Positions 7,423-17,530 are shown, counted from the stretch's first letter. The stretch: 64,000 bases of DNA from Acidobacteria bacterium 28-1 (GCA_002050365.1 MWYZ01000080.1:1-64000); one strand, 5' to 3'. Numbers and translations: made by a program. Notes: generated from the sequence alone by a model not told the origin.

Positions 7423-8466
7423 ATGACTGAAGATTTTGAAAACAATGATAATCGCGACGGCAACGCCTTTGACGAAGAGCGGCAGATTGAACTTTCCTTG
7501 CGTCCGACGCAGCTTGCCGAATATATCGGACAGCGTAAAGTGAAGGACAATCTGCGGATATATATTAAAGCCGCGCTCAAACGTCGCGAAGCTCTCGACC
7601 ATATTCTGCTGTTTGGTCCGCCCGGTACAGGCAAAACTACTTTATCAAATATTGTCGCCACCGAAATGGCGGCGGAACTCAAATCAACCGCCGGTCCGAT
7701 TATCGAAAAAGCTGGAGATTTAGCCGCGCTGCTGACGAATCTTGCCGAAGGCGACGTGCTTTTTATAGACGAAATTCACCGCTTAAATCCAGCAATCGAA
7801 GAAGTTCTCTATCCGGCGATGGAAGATTATCAACTCGATTTGATGATTGGACAAGGCACGGCGGCGCGTTCGATAAAATTAGAATTGCCAAAATTTACTC
7901 TGGTCGGCGCAACGACTCGTCCGGGTTTGATTACTGCGCCGCTGCGTGGCAGATTCGGCATCGTTTTTCACCTCGATTTTTATAATGTCGAAGATTTGCA
8001 GACGATTGTTACGCGCTCGGCAAATATTTTGAGCGTTGAGATTGAAGAAACTGGCGCCAAGGAAATTGCCCGCCGTTCGCGCGGAACTCCGCGCATTGCC
8101 AATCGGCTTTTGAGACGCGTTCGTGATTACGCCGAAGTAGATTACGACGGACGCATCACGGAAGCGGTCGCCAAAGACGCGCTCAACCGAATGGAAGTTG
8201 ACATCTACGGTCTTGACGAAGTTGACCGCAAACTTCTTTTGACGATTATCGAAAAATTCGACGGCGGACCGGTCGGCTTGGGAACAATTTCAGCCGCGAT
8301 TTATGAAGAAAAGGATTCGATTGAGGAAATTATCGAGCCTTACTTGATTCAAACCGGTTTTCTCAATCGCACGCCACGCGGTCGAATGGTAACACGCCTC
8401 GCTTATGAACATTTCGGTTTAAACAATTTGTTGAAAAAACCCGACGCGCCCGGTTTGTTTGAGTAA
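7423..8466 (+). CDS. ruvB: Holliday junction branch migration helicase RuvB
   Basis: [23 protein letters not shown]...[16 protein letters not shown]...[22 protein letters not shown]. Confidence 0.98.
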   Translation: MTEDFENNDNRDGNAFDEERQIELSLRPTQLAEYIGQRKVKDNLRIYIKAALKRREALDHILLFGPPGTGKTTLSNIVATEMAAELKSTAGPIIEKAGDLAALLTNLAEGDVLFIDEIHRLNPAIEEVLYPAMEDYQLDLMIGQGTAARSIKLELPKFTLVGATTRPGLITAPLRGRFGIVFHLDFYNVEDLQTIVTRSANILSVEIEETGAKEIARRSRGTPRIANRLLRRVRDYAEVDYDGRITEAVAKDALNRMEVDIYGLDEVDRKLLLTIIEKFDGGPVGLGTISAAIYEEKDSIEEIIEPYLIQTGFLNRTPRGRMVTRLAYEHFGLNNLLKKPDAPGLFE

Positions 8467-8565
8467 TCGGATGAATCAAGAACAGAAATTTCTTGTCGTA
8501 ACGGCGAAAATCGTGTTATAAAAGTTATGTGAAATAGTTTTTATTGTTGCGAATTATAAACGATT

Positions 8566-9138
8566 ATGCGAAAAACTATAATTGGATTTTTAACTTTTTG
8601 TTTTACATTACTCATCGGGTTAAGCGTTTATAATGCTTGGTATCCCCCTGCTCATAACTCGGTTCAAGAAGTTCCCCTTACCGTTGTAAATAATTCTGTT
8701 GAATCCGTGCAGAATAAAGCGGAAAATGAATACGCCGCAGTCGAATCTTATAAAATTGCTTCTTGTATTAACCCGAATTCTTTTAAGCATATCGCCTCGC
8801 GGAAAATCCCAACTATAAAAGGCGGCGTTGTCAATCAATGGGTAATCTGCGGGACTTTACCTGAATATCCTGAGACTGCACTGGATAGAAATATATCCGG
8901 CGAGGTATTTGTAAATGTTTTAATTGATGAAAGCGGAGAATTTGCAGAAGCATCTATTAAGAGCGGACATCCTTTATTCCATCAAGCGGCATTAAAAGCA
9001 GTTCATCAAACGAGAACCGCCCCAATTTTGTTAGGTGGGGAATTTATGAAAGCACGGGGAGTTTTGGTATATCAATTTGATAGTGAACGCGGCGTATCAT
9101 TTCTGAGACGCTTTTCAATCAAAAATTCTGTTCGATAA
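8566..9138 (+). CDS. TonB C-terminal domain protein with N-terminal membrane anchor
   Basis: PEYPETALDRNISGEVFVNVLIDESGEFAEASIKSGHPLFHQAALKAVHQ. Confidence 0.75.
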   Translation: MRKTIIGFLTFCFTLLIGLSVYNAWYPPAHNSVQEVPLTVVNNSVESVQNKAENEYAAVESYKIASCINPNSFKHIASRKIPTIKGGVVNQWVICGTLPEYPETALDRNISGEVFVNVLIDESGEFAEASIKSGHPLFHQAALKAVHQTRTAPILLGGEFMKARGVLVYQFDSERGVSFLRRFSIKNSVR

Positions 9139-9251
9139 ATTTTTTGCGCTGACCACCTAAATTTCTCTTATTCCCCGCCGATTTTCCGCCTACACGAAGA
9201 AATAAAGCCATTCTTATTTGAGTCTGCATCGTTCGTATCTGATTTTGATTA

Positions 9252-9284
9252 AATAAAAACGGGCGAGAAATTATTCTCGCCCGT
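9252..9284 (-). terminator. Intrinsic terminator downstream of gyrA
   Basis: ACGGGCGAGAA / TTCTCGCCCGT hairpin, followed on the minus strand by a T-rich tract. Confidence 0.8.
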
Positions 9285-9308
9285 GCAAATTTGATTAACT
9301 TTTCGAGT

Positions 9309-12300
9309 TTATTCTTCGCCGTCTTCATCTTCCGAAACATCAATCAGAGACGCGCTCGTTACCATATCGCCGTCGTTCATACGGATTAAAGTTACGCCTT
9401 GTGCGCTTCTGCCTGTTTGCCGGATTTTGTCGGTGTCGAGGCGGATGAGTTTGGCTTGCTGCGTGATAATGATTACTTCCGAATCTTCGTCAACCGGAAA
9501 AACTGCGACGACCTTGCCGGTCTTTTTCGTCGTTTTCATATTGATTACGCCTTTGCCGGCGCGGTTTATTAGACGATAAGTGCCGACTTTGGTTTGTTTG
9601 CCGAACCCTTGTTCGGAAATCGAAAGCATTCTCTCCGTTTCGTCTTTGGAAACGGCGCACGCCGAGACGACGAAATCATCTTTCCGCAGATTTATTCCGC
9701 GCACGCCGCGAGCGACTCTTCCCAAAGAACGCGCATCTTTTTCGTCAAAGCGAATCGCCATTCCGTCGTGCGTGGCGATGAAGATTTGTTTCGTGCCGTC
9801 GGTCACGAAAACATTCAGTAATTCATCGTCGTCGTCAATGTTGATGGCGTTGATGCCGTTGGCGCGGATGTTTTGATATTGCGACAACGCAGATTTTTTA
9901 ACGATGCCTTTTTTCGTCACCATCGTTACATAAACTTCGTCGGCGAAATCCTTGACGGGCAAAACTTCAACGAGTTTCCGCTCAGTTGACATACTTATCA
10001 AATTGACAATCGCCTTGCCGCGGGCGGCAGTGTCGCCTTCGGGAATTTCGTGGACTTTGATTTTAAAGACTTGCCCGTCATCGGTGAAAATCATCAGAAA
10101 ATCGTGCGTCGAAGCCGTGAAAAGATGATTCACAAAATCTTCGTTTTTCGCCTTCGCGCCGAAGCGACCTTTGCCGCCGCGCGCCTGCGTCGAATATGCG
10201 GTAACCGGCGTGCGTTTGATGTAGCCGGCGTTGGTCACTGTTATTGCAACTTCTTCGTCGGCGATTAAATCTTCAATTTTCAGTTCGATTCCGGCATCAA
10301 CAATCTCGGTTTTTCGCGCATCGCCGAAATTTCTTTTGATTTCTTTTAATTCGTCAACGATGACTTGTCGAAGCAATTGTTCATTTGCCAGGATGCTTTC
10401 GAGTTCGCTGATGAATTTTAGAATCGCTTCGAGTTCGTCAATAATTTTTTGACGTTCGAGAGCCGACAAACGACGCAGTTGTAAATCGAGAATCGCTTGC
10501 GCTTGAATTTCGCTGAGCTGCAAACCGCCAACGACCTTTTGTAAATCCTTCAAAAAAGATTCCGTCGTTTTATCGCTCGGTGCGCCGCGCCATGTTTTAA
10601 CTTCCGTTAAGTTGTCGAAATTTCCGGTCATCCACGCCCGTGCTTCTTCAATCGAACGTGAGTTACGAATCAACGGAATAATATAATCGAGCGCGTCAAT
10701 CGCCTTCTTCAAGCCTTCCAAAACGTGCGCTCTGGCTCGCGCCTTTCGCAATTCAAACTCTGTTCGGCGACGAACGACCTCACGGCGAAATTCGACGAAC
10801 GCTTCGAGAATCTGCTTGAGATTCAAAACCTTCGGCTGTCCGTCAACAATCGCAATGTTGATAATGCCGAACGACATTTGCAGCGGCGTGAGTTTGTAAA
10901 GTTTGTTGAGAACCACTTGCGGCACGGCATCGCGCTTGAGTTCGATGACGACGCGGATACCTTCACGGTTCGATTCGTCGCGGATTTCCGCAATGCCATC
11001 GAGCCGTTTTTCGTTGACGAGTTCGGCGATTTTTTCGATCAGCCGCGCTTTATTCAGTTGATACGGAATTTCTGTTACAACCACCGCGTCGCGTTCCGAA
11101 TTTCCGCGCCCAACACGGTCAATCGCCGCTTTCGCCCGCATCTGCAAAATGCCGCGTCCTTCGCGGTAAGCGCGGTGAATTTCCTCGCGTCCGTAAATAA
11201 ACGCGCCCGTCGGAAAATCCGGTCCCGGAATGATTTCAATAAGTTTATCAATTGAAATATCAGGATTTTTAATCAGCGCAACGGTCGCATCAATTACTTC
11301 CGTCAAATTATGCGGCGGCATCTTCGTCGCCATCCCGACCGCGATGCCTTCCGAACCATTGACCAATAAATTCGGAAAACGCGCCGGCAAAACTTTCGGC
11401 TCTGATAAAGATTCGTCATAATTCGGCTGAAAATCTACAGTTTCCTTTTCGATGTCAGCGAGAATTTCGCCGGTCAGCTTCTGCATTCTCACTTCCGTGT
11501 TGTGATTTACAAAACCGTTCGCTACAAACGAATGACAATCGCTGTCAACCCGAAGCGAATAAACTCGTCGTTCGCCTGCATCTTCAATTTCGGCAATCGG
11601 GTCGAACAAATAATTTGTTTCGGCTAAATTTTTTATCCACGCAAAATCATTCGGACTAAGAGCAGTTTCAAGACGGGAAAAAGATTTCGGCAAACGCGGC
11701 AAACGGTCAAAGTTATGTCGTTCCAGCCAACTCTTTTCGGCAAAAGCATTGGCGCGAACAAAGCCCGCGAGATGCGGCACAAAATCGGTTTTCGATAATG
11801 CAATGCCCGAAAATGCAGACACGACAATTTCCAATGCTTCTCTTTTCACATTTGAAAAGAAACCGATTTTCTCAGCGAACTTTTGCAAATTTTCCTTGCC
11901 CGTGATGCACAACCGATGCGTTTTGCGTCCATGTGATGCATCCCAAAAAAAGCTTGCGGCAATGCCGAAACGCAACAAAACAACTTGCGTTTGCTTGAGC
12001 ATCACCGCGCTATTTGAAGTTAAGGTTACGCGCATTAAACTTTTGCCGGATTTCTCAACGCTTCCGTCACCTTCATAAAGACCACGCAAAAACGCTGAAA
12101 CGACTTCTTTCGGCGAACGAAGAATCGCTTCGGGCATTTGCTTCTCGTGTGATTTGCCGCCCATGCCGAGATTTTGCAAAAGTCCGACGATATGTTGGCT
12201 AACAACCTGCATCTGCCACCATTTCTTTTTGCCGTAACCGTGCGGCTCGCGCAGCCAACGATGCAAGCGGCAAGTCGGGAAAACTCTTTCCCAAGCCGCG

Positions 12301-14483
12301 ACAAATTCATCGGCAAACTCACCTTCGGCATTGACAAAATCAATGCAGTTTTTGCGGCTCGAACCTTCCGCCGTCAACGCGCCCAGCAGAAAAGCTAAAT
12401 CGGCGTTCAAAGTTTCTGGACTTTCGTGAATCTCTGTGCGCAAATTTTTGAAACTCGGCAGATAATTTTTAAGCGTGATTTCTTTTTTCGTCCAAAGCGT
12501 TTCGCTTCGGTCAATAACGAGAAAATCACCTTTCTGCAATTTATCAATAGTTTTCCAAACAAAGTGCGGGCGATTATTTTGCGCCGTTTCCCAAACCAGA
12601 AGCGGATGGTTTGCCGTTCCCGTAATTTCATAGCCGCGATTAGTTTTGACGCGAAACGTCGGATGCTCGCCGCAATCGAACCATTTGCTCGCCCGGTTCA
12701 TTTTTTGATTATGCGAAAGAACATTAATGTTTGTATCTTCGTTTTTTGAGATTTTTTCGATTCGCTGCAAACCTTTATTTGTAACTGTAAGTGTATTGCC
12801 TGCAACACAATAACGCATTGCCGCCGCATTGTCGCCGTCAATCGAGCCGAAATTCCCTTGCCCGTCAACCAGCATATAACGCAAAGAAAATTCCTGCGCC
12901 ATTCGGACAATTGTTTCATAAACGGCGGTGTCGCCGTGCGGATGATATTTTCCGATACAATTTGAAACGGCGCAGCCTTGAAGTAAAAATTCGTGGCTTT
13001 CATCTTCGATTTGAATGTCGAAAGTTTCGGCAAGTTCACCATTATCAGAAACGGAAACGACATCTAAAAGACTGTAATTTTCAATTAGATTTCGCAAATT
13101 TCCCGCCAGCGACGAGCCGATGCGTTCGAGTTTCGGCAAAATTCCCCAAGCTTCGATTTGCCGGTATGACAAAGTTTTTTCGAGCAAATCGCTTGAATAG
13201 CGAATCTTTGCATTTGTCTGATATTTAATTCCCGCACGAAACTTTTTGCCATCTTTATCCAAATACCAACCGCCGCCAAGATGTTTCGCGGAAAGCTCCC
13301 TCCAAATTTGTTCGCTTGGGACACATTCGGTTTCGAGATTTAATCGGCGATTTTGCCAATTAGTGAGATTGAAAGCATTTTCTTGCTTGCGGCTGATTTT
13401 CAGATGCGGTTTTATCCAACTCGCCAGAAGCGAAGCATTTTCGCCTGTCGCCGTCAATATGAAAGCAGCAAGATTTGTTTTTCTGTTGTTCGGCAATCCT
13501 TCGGTGATGACCGCGTGAATTCCGCTGTCGGCAAGCATCGTTTGAAGTTGTGAACTCAAGTTTTTTGAAGTTGTCGAAAGAACGATTTCGCGCTTGCCAT
13601 TTTGATTTCGCAGAAAGCCGTCGCCGTCAATAAATCCGGCGATGAACGGCGCGAAAAGCCGACGGTCTTGCAAAATCCAAGACGGAACTGACTTGTCGTT
13701 GCATTTGCTTTCACAAATTTCAAACGCTTCCTGAAAACTGCTAAAACGAAGCGTGTGCTGCAATTGATGATGCGTCTTTTGCGGTTTTTTCTCGCTCCAA
13801 TAAGCATTAATTGATTTCTCCGCGCATACCGCAGCCACAAATTCAAGCGGCTCGCGGTCAACCATCGAAATTCCGACACGGCTTGAGCGTCCGCGGTCGG
13901 TTAAATAACCTTCCGCCACCAATAAACCGGCGGTGTAAGCTAATCCACGTTTTTTACTATTATGATGTGTTTCGGGAAAGCCCAAACTTCTAGGGCTTGA
14001 AACTAAAACCCGTTTGCCTTTCAAATTCTTCGCCTGTTCCCAACGAACTTCGTAATTTTCGCCGAGAACCCGAAACTTTTGGTCAGGCGTAACGGTTAAA
14101 GTCAAATTGTTGGAAAGCGAAACATCTATTACACGGCTCGGCGGATTATGAAACGCTTCGACGACGCGGCTCGTGTAGCCGTTCGGCATTAAAATCTCTT
14201 CGCCGACTTCGACGTTCTCAATCTGTTTCAATCCCTTTTTGGTGTGAACTAATGTTCTGGCAACAAAACAATCCCCAACGACGCGAGCCGATTTTTTATA
14301 CGGTTTATTGTGATAGTTGCCGAGTTCCTGCATCGCCCAAAGCACTCGGCGATGAACGGGTTTTAAACCGTCGCGCACGTCCGGCAGAGCGCGTCCGATG
14401 ATAACCGACATTGCGTAATCGAGATACGAACGCCGCATCTCGTCTTCGATATTAACTTGATTGCGTTCTAAAATTGTGTCCAT
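9309..14483 (-). CDS. gyrA: DNA gyrase subunit A containing two inteins
   Basis: Exteins MDTILERNQVNIEDEMRRSYLDYAMSVIIGRALPDVRDGLKPVHRR..., IGKYHPHGDTAVYETIVRMAQ, TEVRMQKLTGEIL...; GyrA-box-like QARGGKG. Confidence 0.98.
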   Translation of the reverse strand: MDTILERNQVNIEDEMRRSYLDYAMSVIIGRALPDVRDGLKPVHRRVLWAMQELGNYHNKPYKKSARVVGDCFVARTLVHTKKGLKQIENVEVGEEILMPNGYTSRVVEAFHNPPSRVIDVSLSNNLTLTVTPDQKFRVLGENYEVRWEQAKNLKGKRVLVSSPRSLGFPETHHNSKKRGLAYTAGLLVAEGYLTDRGRSSRVGISMVDREPLEFVAAVCAEKSINAYWSEKKPQKTHHQLQHTLRFSSFQEAFEICESKCNDKSVPSWILQDRRLFAPFIAGFIDGDGFLRNQNGKREIVLSTTSKNLSSQLQTMLADSGIHAVITEGLPNNRKTNLAAFILTATGENASLLASWIKPHLKISRKQENAFNLTNWQNRRLNLETECVPSEQIWRELSAKHLGGGWYLDKDGKKFRAGIKYQTNAKIRYSSDLLEKTLSYRQIEAWGILPKLERIGSSLAGNLRNLIENYSLLDVVSVSDNGELAETFDIQIEDESHEFLLQGCAVSNCIGKYHPHGDTAVYETIVRMAQEFSLRYMLVDGQGNFGSIDGDNAAAMRYCVAGNTLTVTNKGLQRIEKISKNEDTNINVLSHNQKMNRASKWFDCGEHPTFRVKTNRGYEITGTANHPLLVWETAQNNRPHFVWKTIDKLQKGDFLVIDRSETLWTKKEITLKNYLPSFKNLRTEIHESPETLNADLAFLLGALTAEGSSRKNCIDFVNAEGEFADEFVAAWERVFPTCRLHRWLREPHGYGKKKWWQMQVVSQHIVGLLQNLGMGGKSHEKQMPEAILRSPKEVVSAFLRGLYEGDGSVEKSGKSLMRVTLTSNSAVMLKQTQVVLLRFGIAASFFWDASHGRKTHRLCITGKENLQKFAEKIGFFSNVKREALEIVVSAFSGIALSKTDFVPHLAGFVRANAFAEKSWLERHNFDRLPRLPKSFSRLETALSPNDFAWIKNLAETNYLFDPIAEIEDAGERRVYSLRVDSDCHSFVANGFVNHNTEVRMQKLTGEILADIEKETVDFQPNYDESLSEPKVLPARFPNLLVNGSEGIAVGMATKMPPHNLTEVIDATVALIKNPDISIDKLIEIIPGPDFPTGAFIYGREEIHRAYREGRGILQMRAKAAIDRVGRGNSERDAVVVTEIPYQLNKARLIEKIAELVNEKRLDGIAEIRDESNREGIRVVIELKRDAVPQVVLNKLYKLTPLQMSFGIINIAIVDGQPKVLNLKQILEAFVEFRREVVRRRTEFELRKARARAHVLEGLKKAIDALDYIIPLIRNSRSIEEARAWMTGNFDNLTEVKTWRGAPSDKTTESFLKDLQKVVGGLQLSEIQAQAILDLQLRRLSALERQKIIDELEAILKFISELESILANEQLLRQVIVDELKEIKRNFGDARKTEIVDAGIELKIEDLIADEEVAITVTNAGYIKRTPVTAYSTQARGGKGRFGAKAKNEDFVNHLFTASTHDFLMIFTDDGQVFKIKVHEIPEGDTAARGKAIVNLISMSTERKLVEVLPVKDFADEVYVTMVTKKGIVKKSALSQYQNIRANGINAINIDDDDELLNVFVTDGTKQIFIATHDGMAIRFDEKDARSLGRVARGVRGINLRKDDFVVSACAVSKDETERMLSISEQGFGKQTKVGTYRLINRAGKGVINMKTTKKTGKVVAVFPVDEDSEVIIITQQAKLIRLDTDKIRQTGRSAQGVTLIRMNDGDMVTSASLIDVSEDEDGEE
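11499..12809 (-). other. Intein 2 in GyrA (437 aa), between AAAMRY and TEVRMQ, with LAGLIDADG endonuclease
   Basis: Starts CVAGNTLTVTNKGLQRIEKI; TANHP block B; FLLGALTAEG and FLRGLYEGDGSV motifs; ends CHSFVANGFVNHN with Thr +1. Confidence 0.95.
12960..14270 (-). other. Intein 1 in GyrA (437 aa), between VVGD and CIGKYHPHGD, with LAGLIDADG endonuclease
   Basis: Starts CFVARTLVHTKKGLKQIENVEVGEEI; LLVAEGYL and FIAGFIDGDGFL motifs; ends HEFLLQGCAVSN with Cys +1. Confidence 0.93.
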
Positions 14484-14745
14484 TAAATTTTCCTTGTTTT
14501 GTCATTACTGATTTGAAATTTTTACTCTTTGTGAAAAGGTGTGAACTTAAATAAAAACTTGTTTTTCACACGACTTAAATGTATTATTATTTTACAGGTT
14601 TTGAGCTTGTTTAGCAAACTGTAAAACCCGTGCAAGCCGCACAAAATCAACTGTTTCCCGCATAATTTTCAATTCGATTTCATCTCTCGAAAACAACTCT
14701 AAAAATGACTACTGAAAGCGAAAAAGACAACCGCCGCATTGGAAG

Positions 14746-14916
14746 ATTTTCTCAACGTTCGATGCGGAAATCGGCGAATTTGTGAGAGTTATGAGCGAGC
14801 AATGCGATGTTTCGATTACCTTGGTCGTATCCGGCAAGCATTTCGGTCAAGATGGCATTCCACGGCTGCACATCGAATTCATTTACCGCTTTTTTCCGCT
14901 CGAAGGAATTGAATAG
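14746..14916 (+). pseudogene. Orphan C-terminal ORF remnant
   Basis: Open frame IFSTFDAEIGEFVRVMSEQCDVSITLVVSGKHFGQDGIPRLHIEFIYRFFPLEGIE, no start; in-frame stop upstream at 14713. Confidence 0.35.
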
Positions 14917-14919
14917 GAA

Positions 14920-15003
14920 ATTACGAATTTCAAATTACGAATTACGAATTAAAGCAAGATGCAAATATTCGTAATTCGTAATTTGAAATTCGTAATTCGT
15001 TTT
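14920..15003. repeat. 7-nt-period inverted repeat (ACGAATT family)
   Basis: AAATTAC|GAATTTC|AAATTAC|GAATTAC|GAATTAA ... ATTCGTA|ATTCGTA|ATTTGAA|ATTCGTA|ATTCGTT. Confidence 0.9.
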
Positions 15004-16663
15004 AAAGGCAGCTCCACTGATTTCCGACTACCATCGCCGGCGCGCCGGTTCCGCCTGTCTGACACGGCGTTGTATTGCGGCGACAATTTGAGCAATAGAC
15101 CATCGAACCGTTCGGCTTGCCCGCCGGCAAAGCGTTTTGCAGAAATGAAGGCATTTGAACCGGCATTGCGAATTGAACATCTGTGCCGAAAAACGTTGAA
15201 TGACCTTTCACTTTACCTTCTTCAGGTTGTCCGGTCATAAAAATGACAGTCGCGCGGTCAAATTTGTTGCTTGGAGCGGCAGTCAAACAGCTTGAAGTAT
15301 AACCGTCGTAACAAAAGCGGTCGCCGGTCGAATAAACGCGCAAGCGTTCGTCGGCTTGAAAAGTTTTCGATAAGTAGAGATTGCCGGTCGATACGAAAGT
15401 TCGCCGGGCGTTAATAATAATCGGGTCGCCGAAAATACAGTTGACCAGCGTCATCGGGTAAGAATAATCGCCGACGTATTGGATATTCTTCGGGTTATAA
15501 ACGATTGAATTGGTCATCGATTCGCATTGTGAATTAAGAATTGTGATAACCGCGTTGTCAAGGATGCTGATAAAAGTTCCGCCGACAGCACCTTGAAAGC
15601 CACCGCTGAAAGTATCTTGAATAAGAATCATTCCTGCCCGTTCAAAATACATCGAATCAGCATTTGCCGTCGGCGTGCGCTTTGGATTCATAAACATACT
15701 GCCTTCGATTTTCCAATCGGAATTAATTACGTTTGCATAAATACCAGCGTCGCGGTTATAGACAAACAAACAGTGGTTGAATTTTACGTAATCAAACTGC
15801 CAAGCAAGTTTGGTCACCGGCAAGCCGTGAGCGTAAAAACCACGATAAAAATTTTGAAAAGAAACGCGCTCGAAATAAAAGTTTTGCGACGACATAAATG
15901 CGCCGACCGCTTCCACGCCATAAGTGTTATCAAAACTTTCGCCGTAAAGCTCTAAATCTTTAATAACAATATTTTCGACGCATTCGCCGATGCGGAAAAG
16001 GGCGCGATTCGTCCCGCGTAATTTTATACGGCTCGGATTTTTACCGACGACGTTATTGGTCGGCGCAATAGATTTAATGCCGCTAATACCTTGAATGATA
16101 ATCCCGGACGGCAGAGCGACCGGCGACGTAATAACAAAATCGCCTTCGGGAATCTGCAAAGTTCCGCCGTTTCGTGACGCGATGTAAGCCATCGCGCTTT
16201 TAAAGGCAATCGTATCGTCGGTCGTGCCGTCGCCGACTGCGCCGAACTCTTTGATGTTATAAATTCCCGGAGTGGCGGGCGTAGCGAGCCAATTGTAGGT
16301 GATTTGTCCGGCGAGTTGGTCACCTTTAAATGAAACGCGATAAAGTTTGTCCTCGCCCGAAAAGCACCATTTGTAATCGTTCGCGCTGGCACGCATGGCG
16401 GCAGTCGCACCGGTTTGCGTAACCCGCGCCGTCGTATCGTTGCTGCCGCAACCCGAAATTTTCATCGGCGTGGCGGTGTTTAAATCAGTAATGGTAATGT
16501 TGGTTTCCGGCGAAACATAGCGCAAAGCGCAAGTCGTTTGCGTCTGCGTTTCAGGAACGTTGAGAAACAAGTTGTAGCCTTCAAATTTGTTTTGCGCGAA
16601 GGTCGAAAAAGCGGAGAGTAAAATAAAAATAACGAGCAATGTGATTCGGTAATTTTTCAGCAT
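15002..16663 (-). CDS. Secreted pectate lyase superfamily (right-handed beta-helix) protein
   Basis: Signal peptide MLKNYRITLLVIFILLSAFSTFAQ; YNIKEFGAVGDGTTDDTIAFKSAMAYIASRNGGTLQIPEGDFVIT. Confidence 0.85.
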   Translation of the reverse strand: MLKNYRITLLVIFILLSAFSTFAQNKFEGYNLFLNVPETQTQTTCALRYVSPETNITITDLNTATPMKISGCGSNDTTARVTQTGATAAMRASANDYKWCFSGEDKLYRVSFKGDQLAGQITYNWLATPATPGIYNIKEFGAVGDGTTDDTIAFKSAMAYIASRNGGTLQIPEGDFVITSPVALPSGIIIQGISGIKSIAPTNNVVGKNPSRIKLRGTNRALFRIGECVENIVIKDLELYGESFDNTYGVEAVGAFMSSQNFYFERVSFQNFYRGFYAHGLPVTKLAWQFDYVKFNHCLFVYNRDAGIYANVINSDWKIEGSMFMNPKRTPTANADSMYFERAGMILIQDTFSGGFQGAVGGTFISILDNAVITILNSQCESMTNSIVYNPKNIQYVGDYSYPMTLVNCIFGDPIIINARRTFVSTGNLYLSKTFQADERLRVYSTGDRFCYDGYTSSCLTAAPSNKFDRATVIFMTGQPEEGKVKGHSTFFGTDVQFAMPVQMPSFLQNALPAGKPNGSMVYCSNCRRNTTPCQTGGTGAPAMVVGNQWSCL

Positions 16664-16689
16664 ATTTAGAAAGTAAAATGGAATTTTTA

Positions 16690-16820
16690 TGTGTAAAATC
16701 GGCGCGACTTTGCGCGGCTTTTGCTTCTTCGAGATTTGCCCCAACCGATGTTCCGGCATCAAGCAGTTGGCTGATAAGATTTTTGCTAACATCTGATTTC
16801 TTTTCCAAAAATTTGCACAA
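16690..16820 (-). pseudogene. Truncated four-helix bundle (S23/IVS-type) protein
   Basis: KKSDVSKNLISQLLDAGTSVGANLEEAKAAQSRADFTHK in the ORF 16581..16820, then unrelated sequence. Confidence 0.7.
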
Positions 16821-16932
16821 CTAAACGATTCTAACGGCAAAAACAAATGTTCATTCCCTGATATCAACAATTTTCCGATGAGAAACAACTTCATCAAGTT
16901 TGTCCTCGTCCTCAACTTTATCATCGGTCATA

Positions 16933-16990
16933 TCGTCTTTACTTTTTACTTTTTACTTTTTATTTTTTATTTTTTGCTTTAAACTTTTTA
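16933..16990. repeat. 7-nt-period direct repeat (TACTTTT) overlapping the nrdR 3' end
   Basis: TACTTTT|TACTTTT|TACTTTT|TATTTTT|TATTTTT|TGCTTTA|AACTTTT. Confidence 0.85.
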
Positions 16991-17460
16991 CTTCTAATAG
17001 ATTTATCACGCGCCCGCACCAGATTTTTAAGTTCGGTCATAAATTCCGATACGTCTTCAAACTCCAGATAAACCGACGCGAAACGGACATACGCTACTTT
17101 GTCGAGTTCTTTGAGTCGGCGCATTATGATTTTGCCCATCTCGCTGGTTGGAAGCTCGCGGTCGGCTGAATCCTGCACGTTTTTTTCGACCGAATCAACG
17201 ATTGATTCGAGCTGCGAAGAAGAAATCGGACGTTTTTCGCACGCGCGGAGCAAGCCAGCCAAAATTTTATTGCGCTCGAAAATTTCGCGTTTGCCGTCCT
17301 TTTTGACGACCATATACGGAATTTCGTCAATTCGTTCGTAAGAGGTGAAACGCCGGGAGCATTGCAAACATTCGCGCCGCCGACGGATTGCATCGCCGTC
17401 TTTGGCTTCGCGCGAATCAACAACTTTGTCTTCTAAAAAACCGCAAAATGGACATTTCAT
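16960..17460 (-). CDS. nrdR: Transcriptional repressor NrdR
   Basis: [45 protein letters not shown]. Confidence 0.97.
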   Translation of the reverse strand: MKCPFCGFLEDKVVDSREAKDGDAIRRRRECLQCSRRFTSYERIDEIPYMVVKKDGKREIFERNKILAGLLRACEKRPISSSQLESIVDSVEKNVQDSADRELPTSEMGKIIMRRLKELDKVAYVRFASVYLEFEDVSEFMTELKNLVRARDKSIRSKKFKAKNKK

Positions 17461-17530
17461 AATCAGTTATCAGTTATTAATAATCAGTTGTCAGTTACCA
17501 GTTTGTTGACTTTTGATTGCTGACCGTTGA
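17461..17530. repeat. 7-nt-period direct repeat (CAGTTAT/TTGACTG family)
   Basis: CAGTTAT|CAGTTAT|TAATAAT|CAGTTGT|CAGTTAC|CAGTTTG|TTGACTT|TTGATTG|CTGACCG|TTGACTG. Confidence 0.88.

Noticed and set aside
9580-13993. Many plus-strand ORFs of 60-176 aa opposite gyrA
   Set aside because: Antisense shadows of a strongly coding minus-strand gene; compositions such as repeated S/R/F runs and no family resemblance.
9309-14483. Reading the 1724-aa ORF as a fusion of GyrA with unrelated proteins
   Set aside because: Both extra blocks start with Cys, end with Asn before Cys/Thr, carry Hint and LAGLIDADG motifs and interrupt conserved GyrA motifs exactly; inteins explain them.
14580-14640. TTTTACAG...CTGTAAAA stem upstream of gyrA as a regulatory element
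   Set aside because: Short arms in AT-rich DNA; could be chance.
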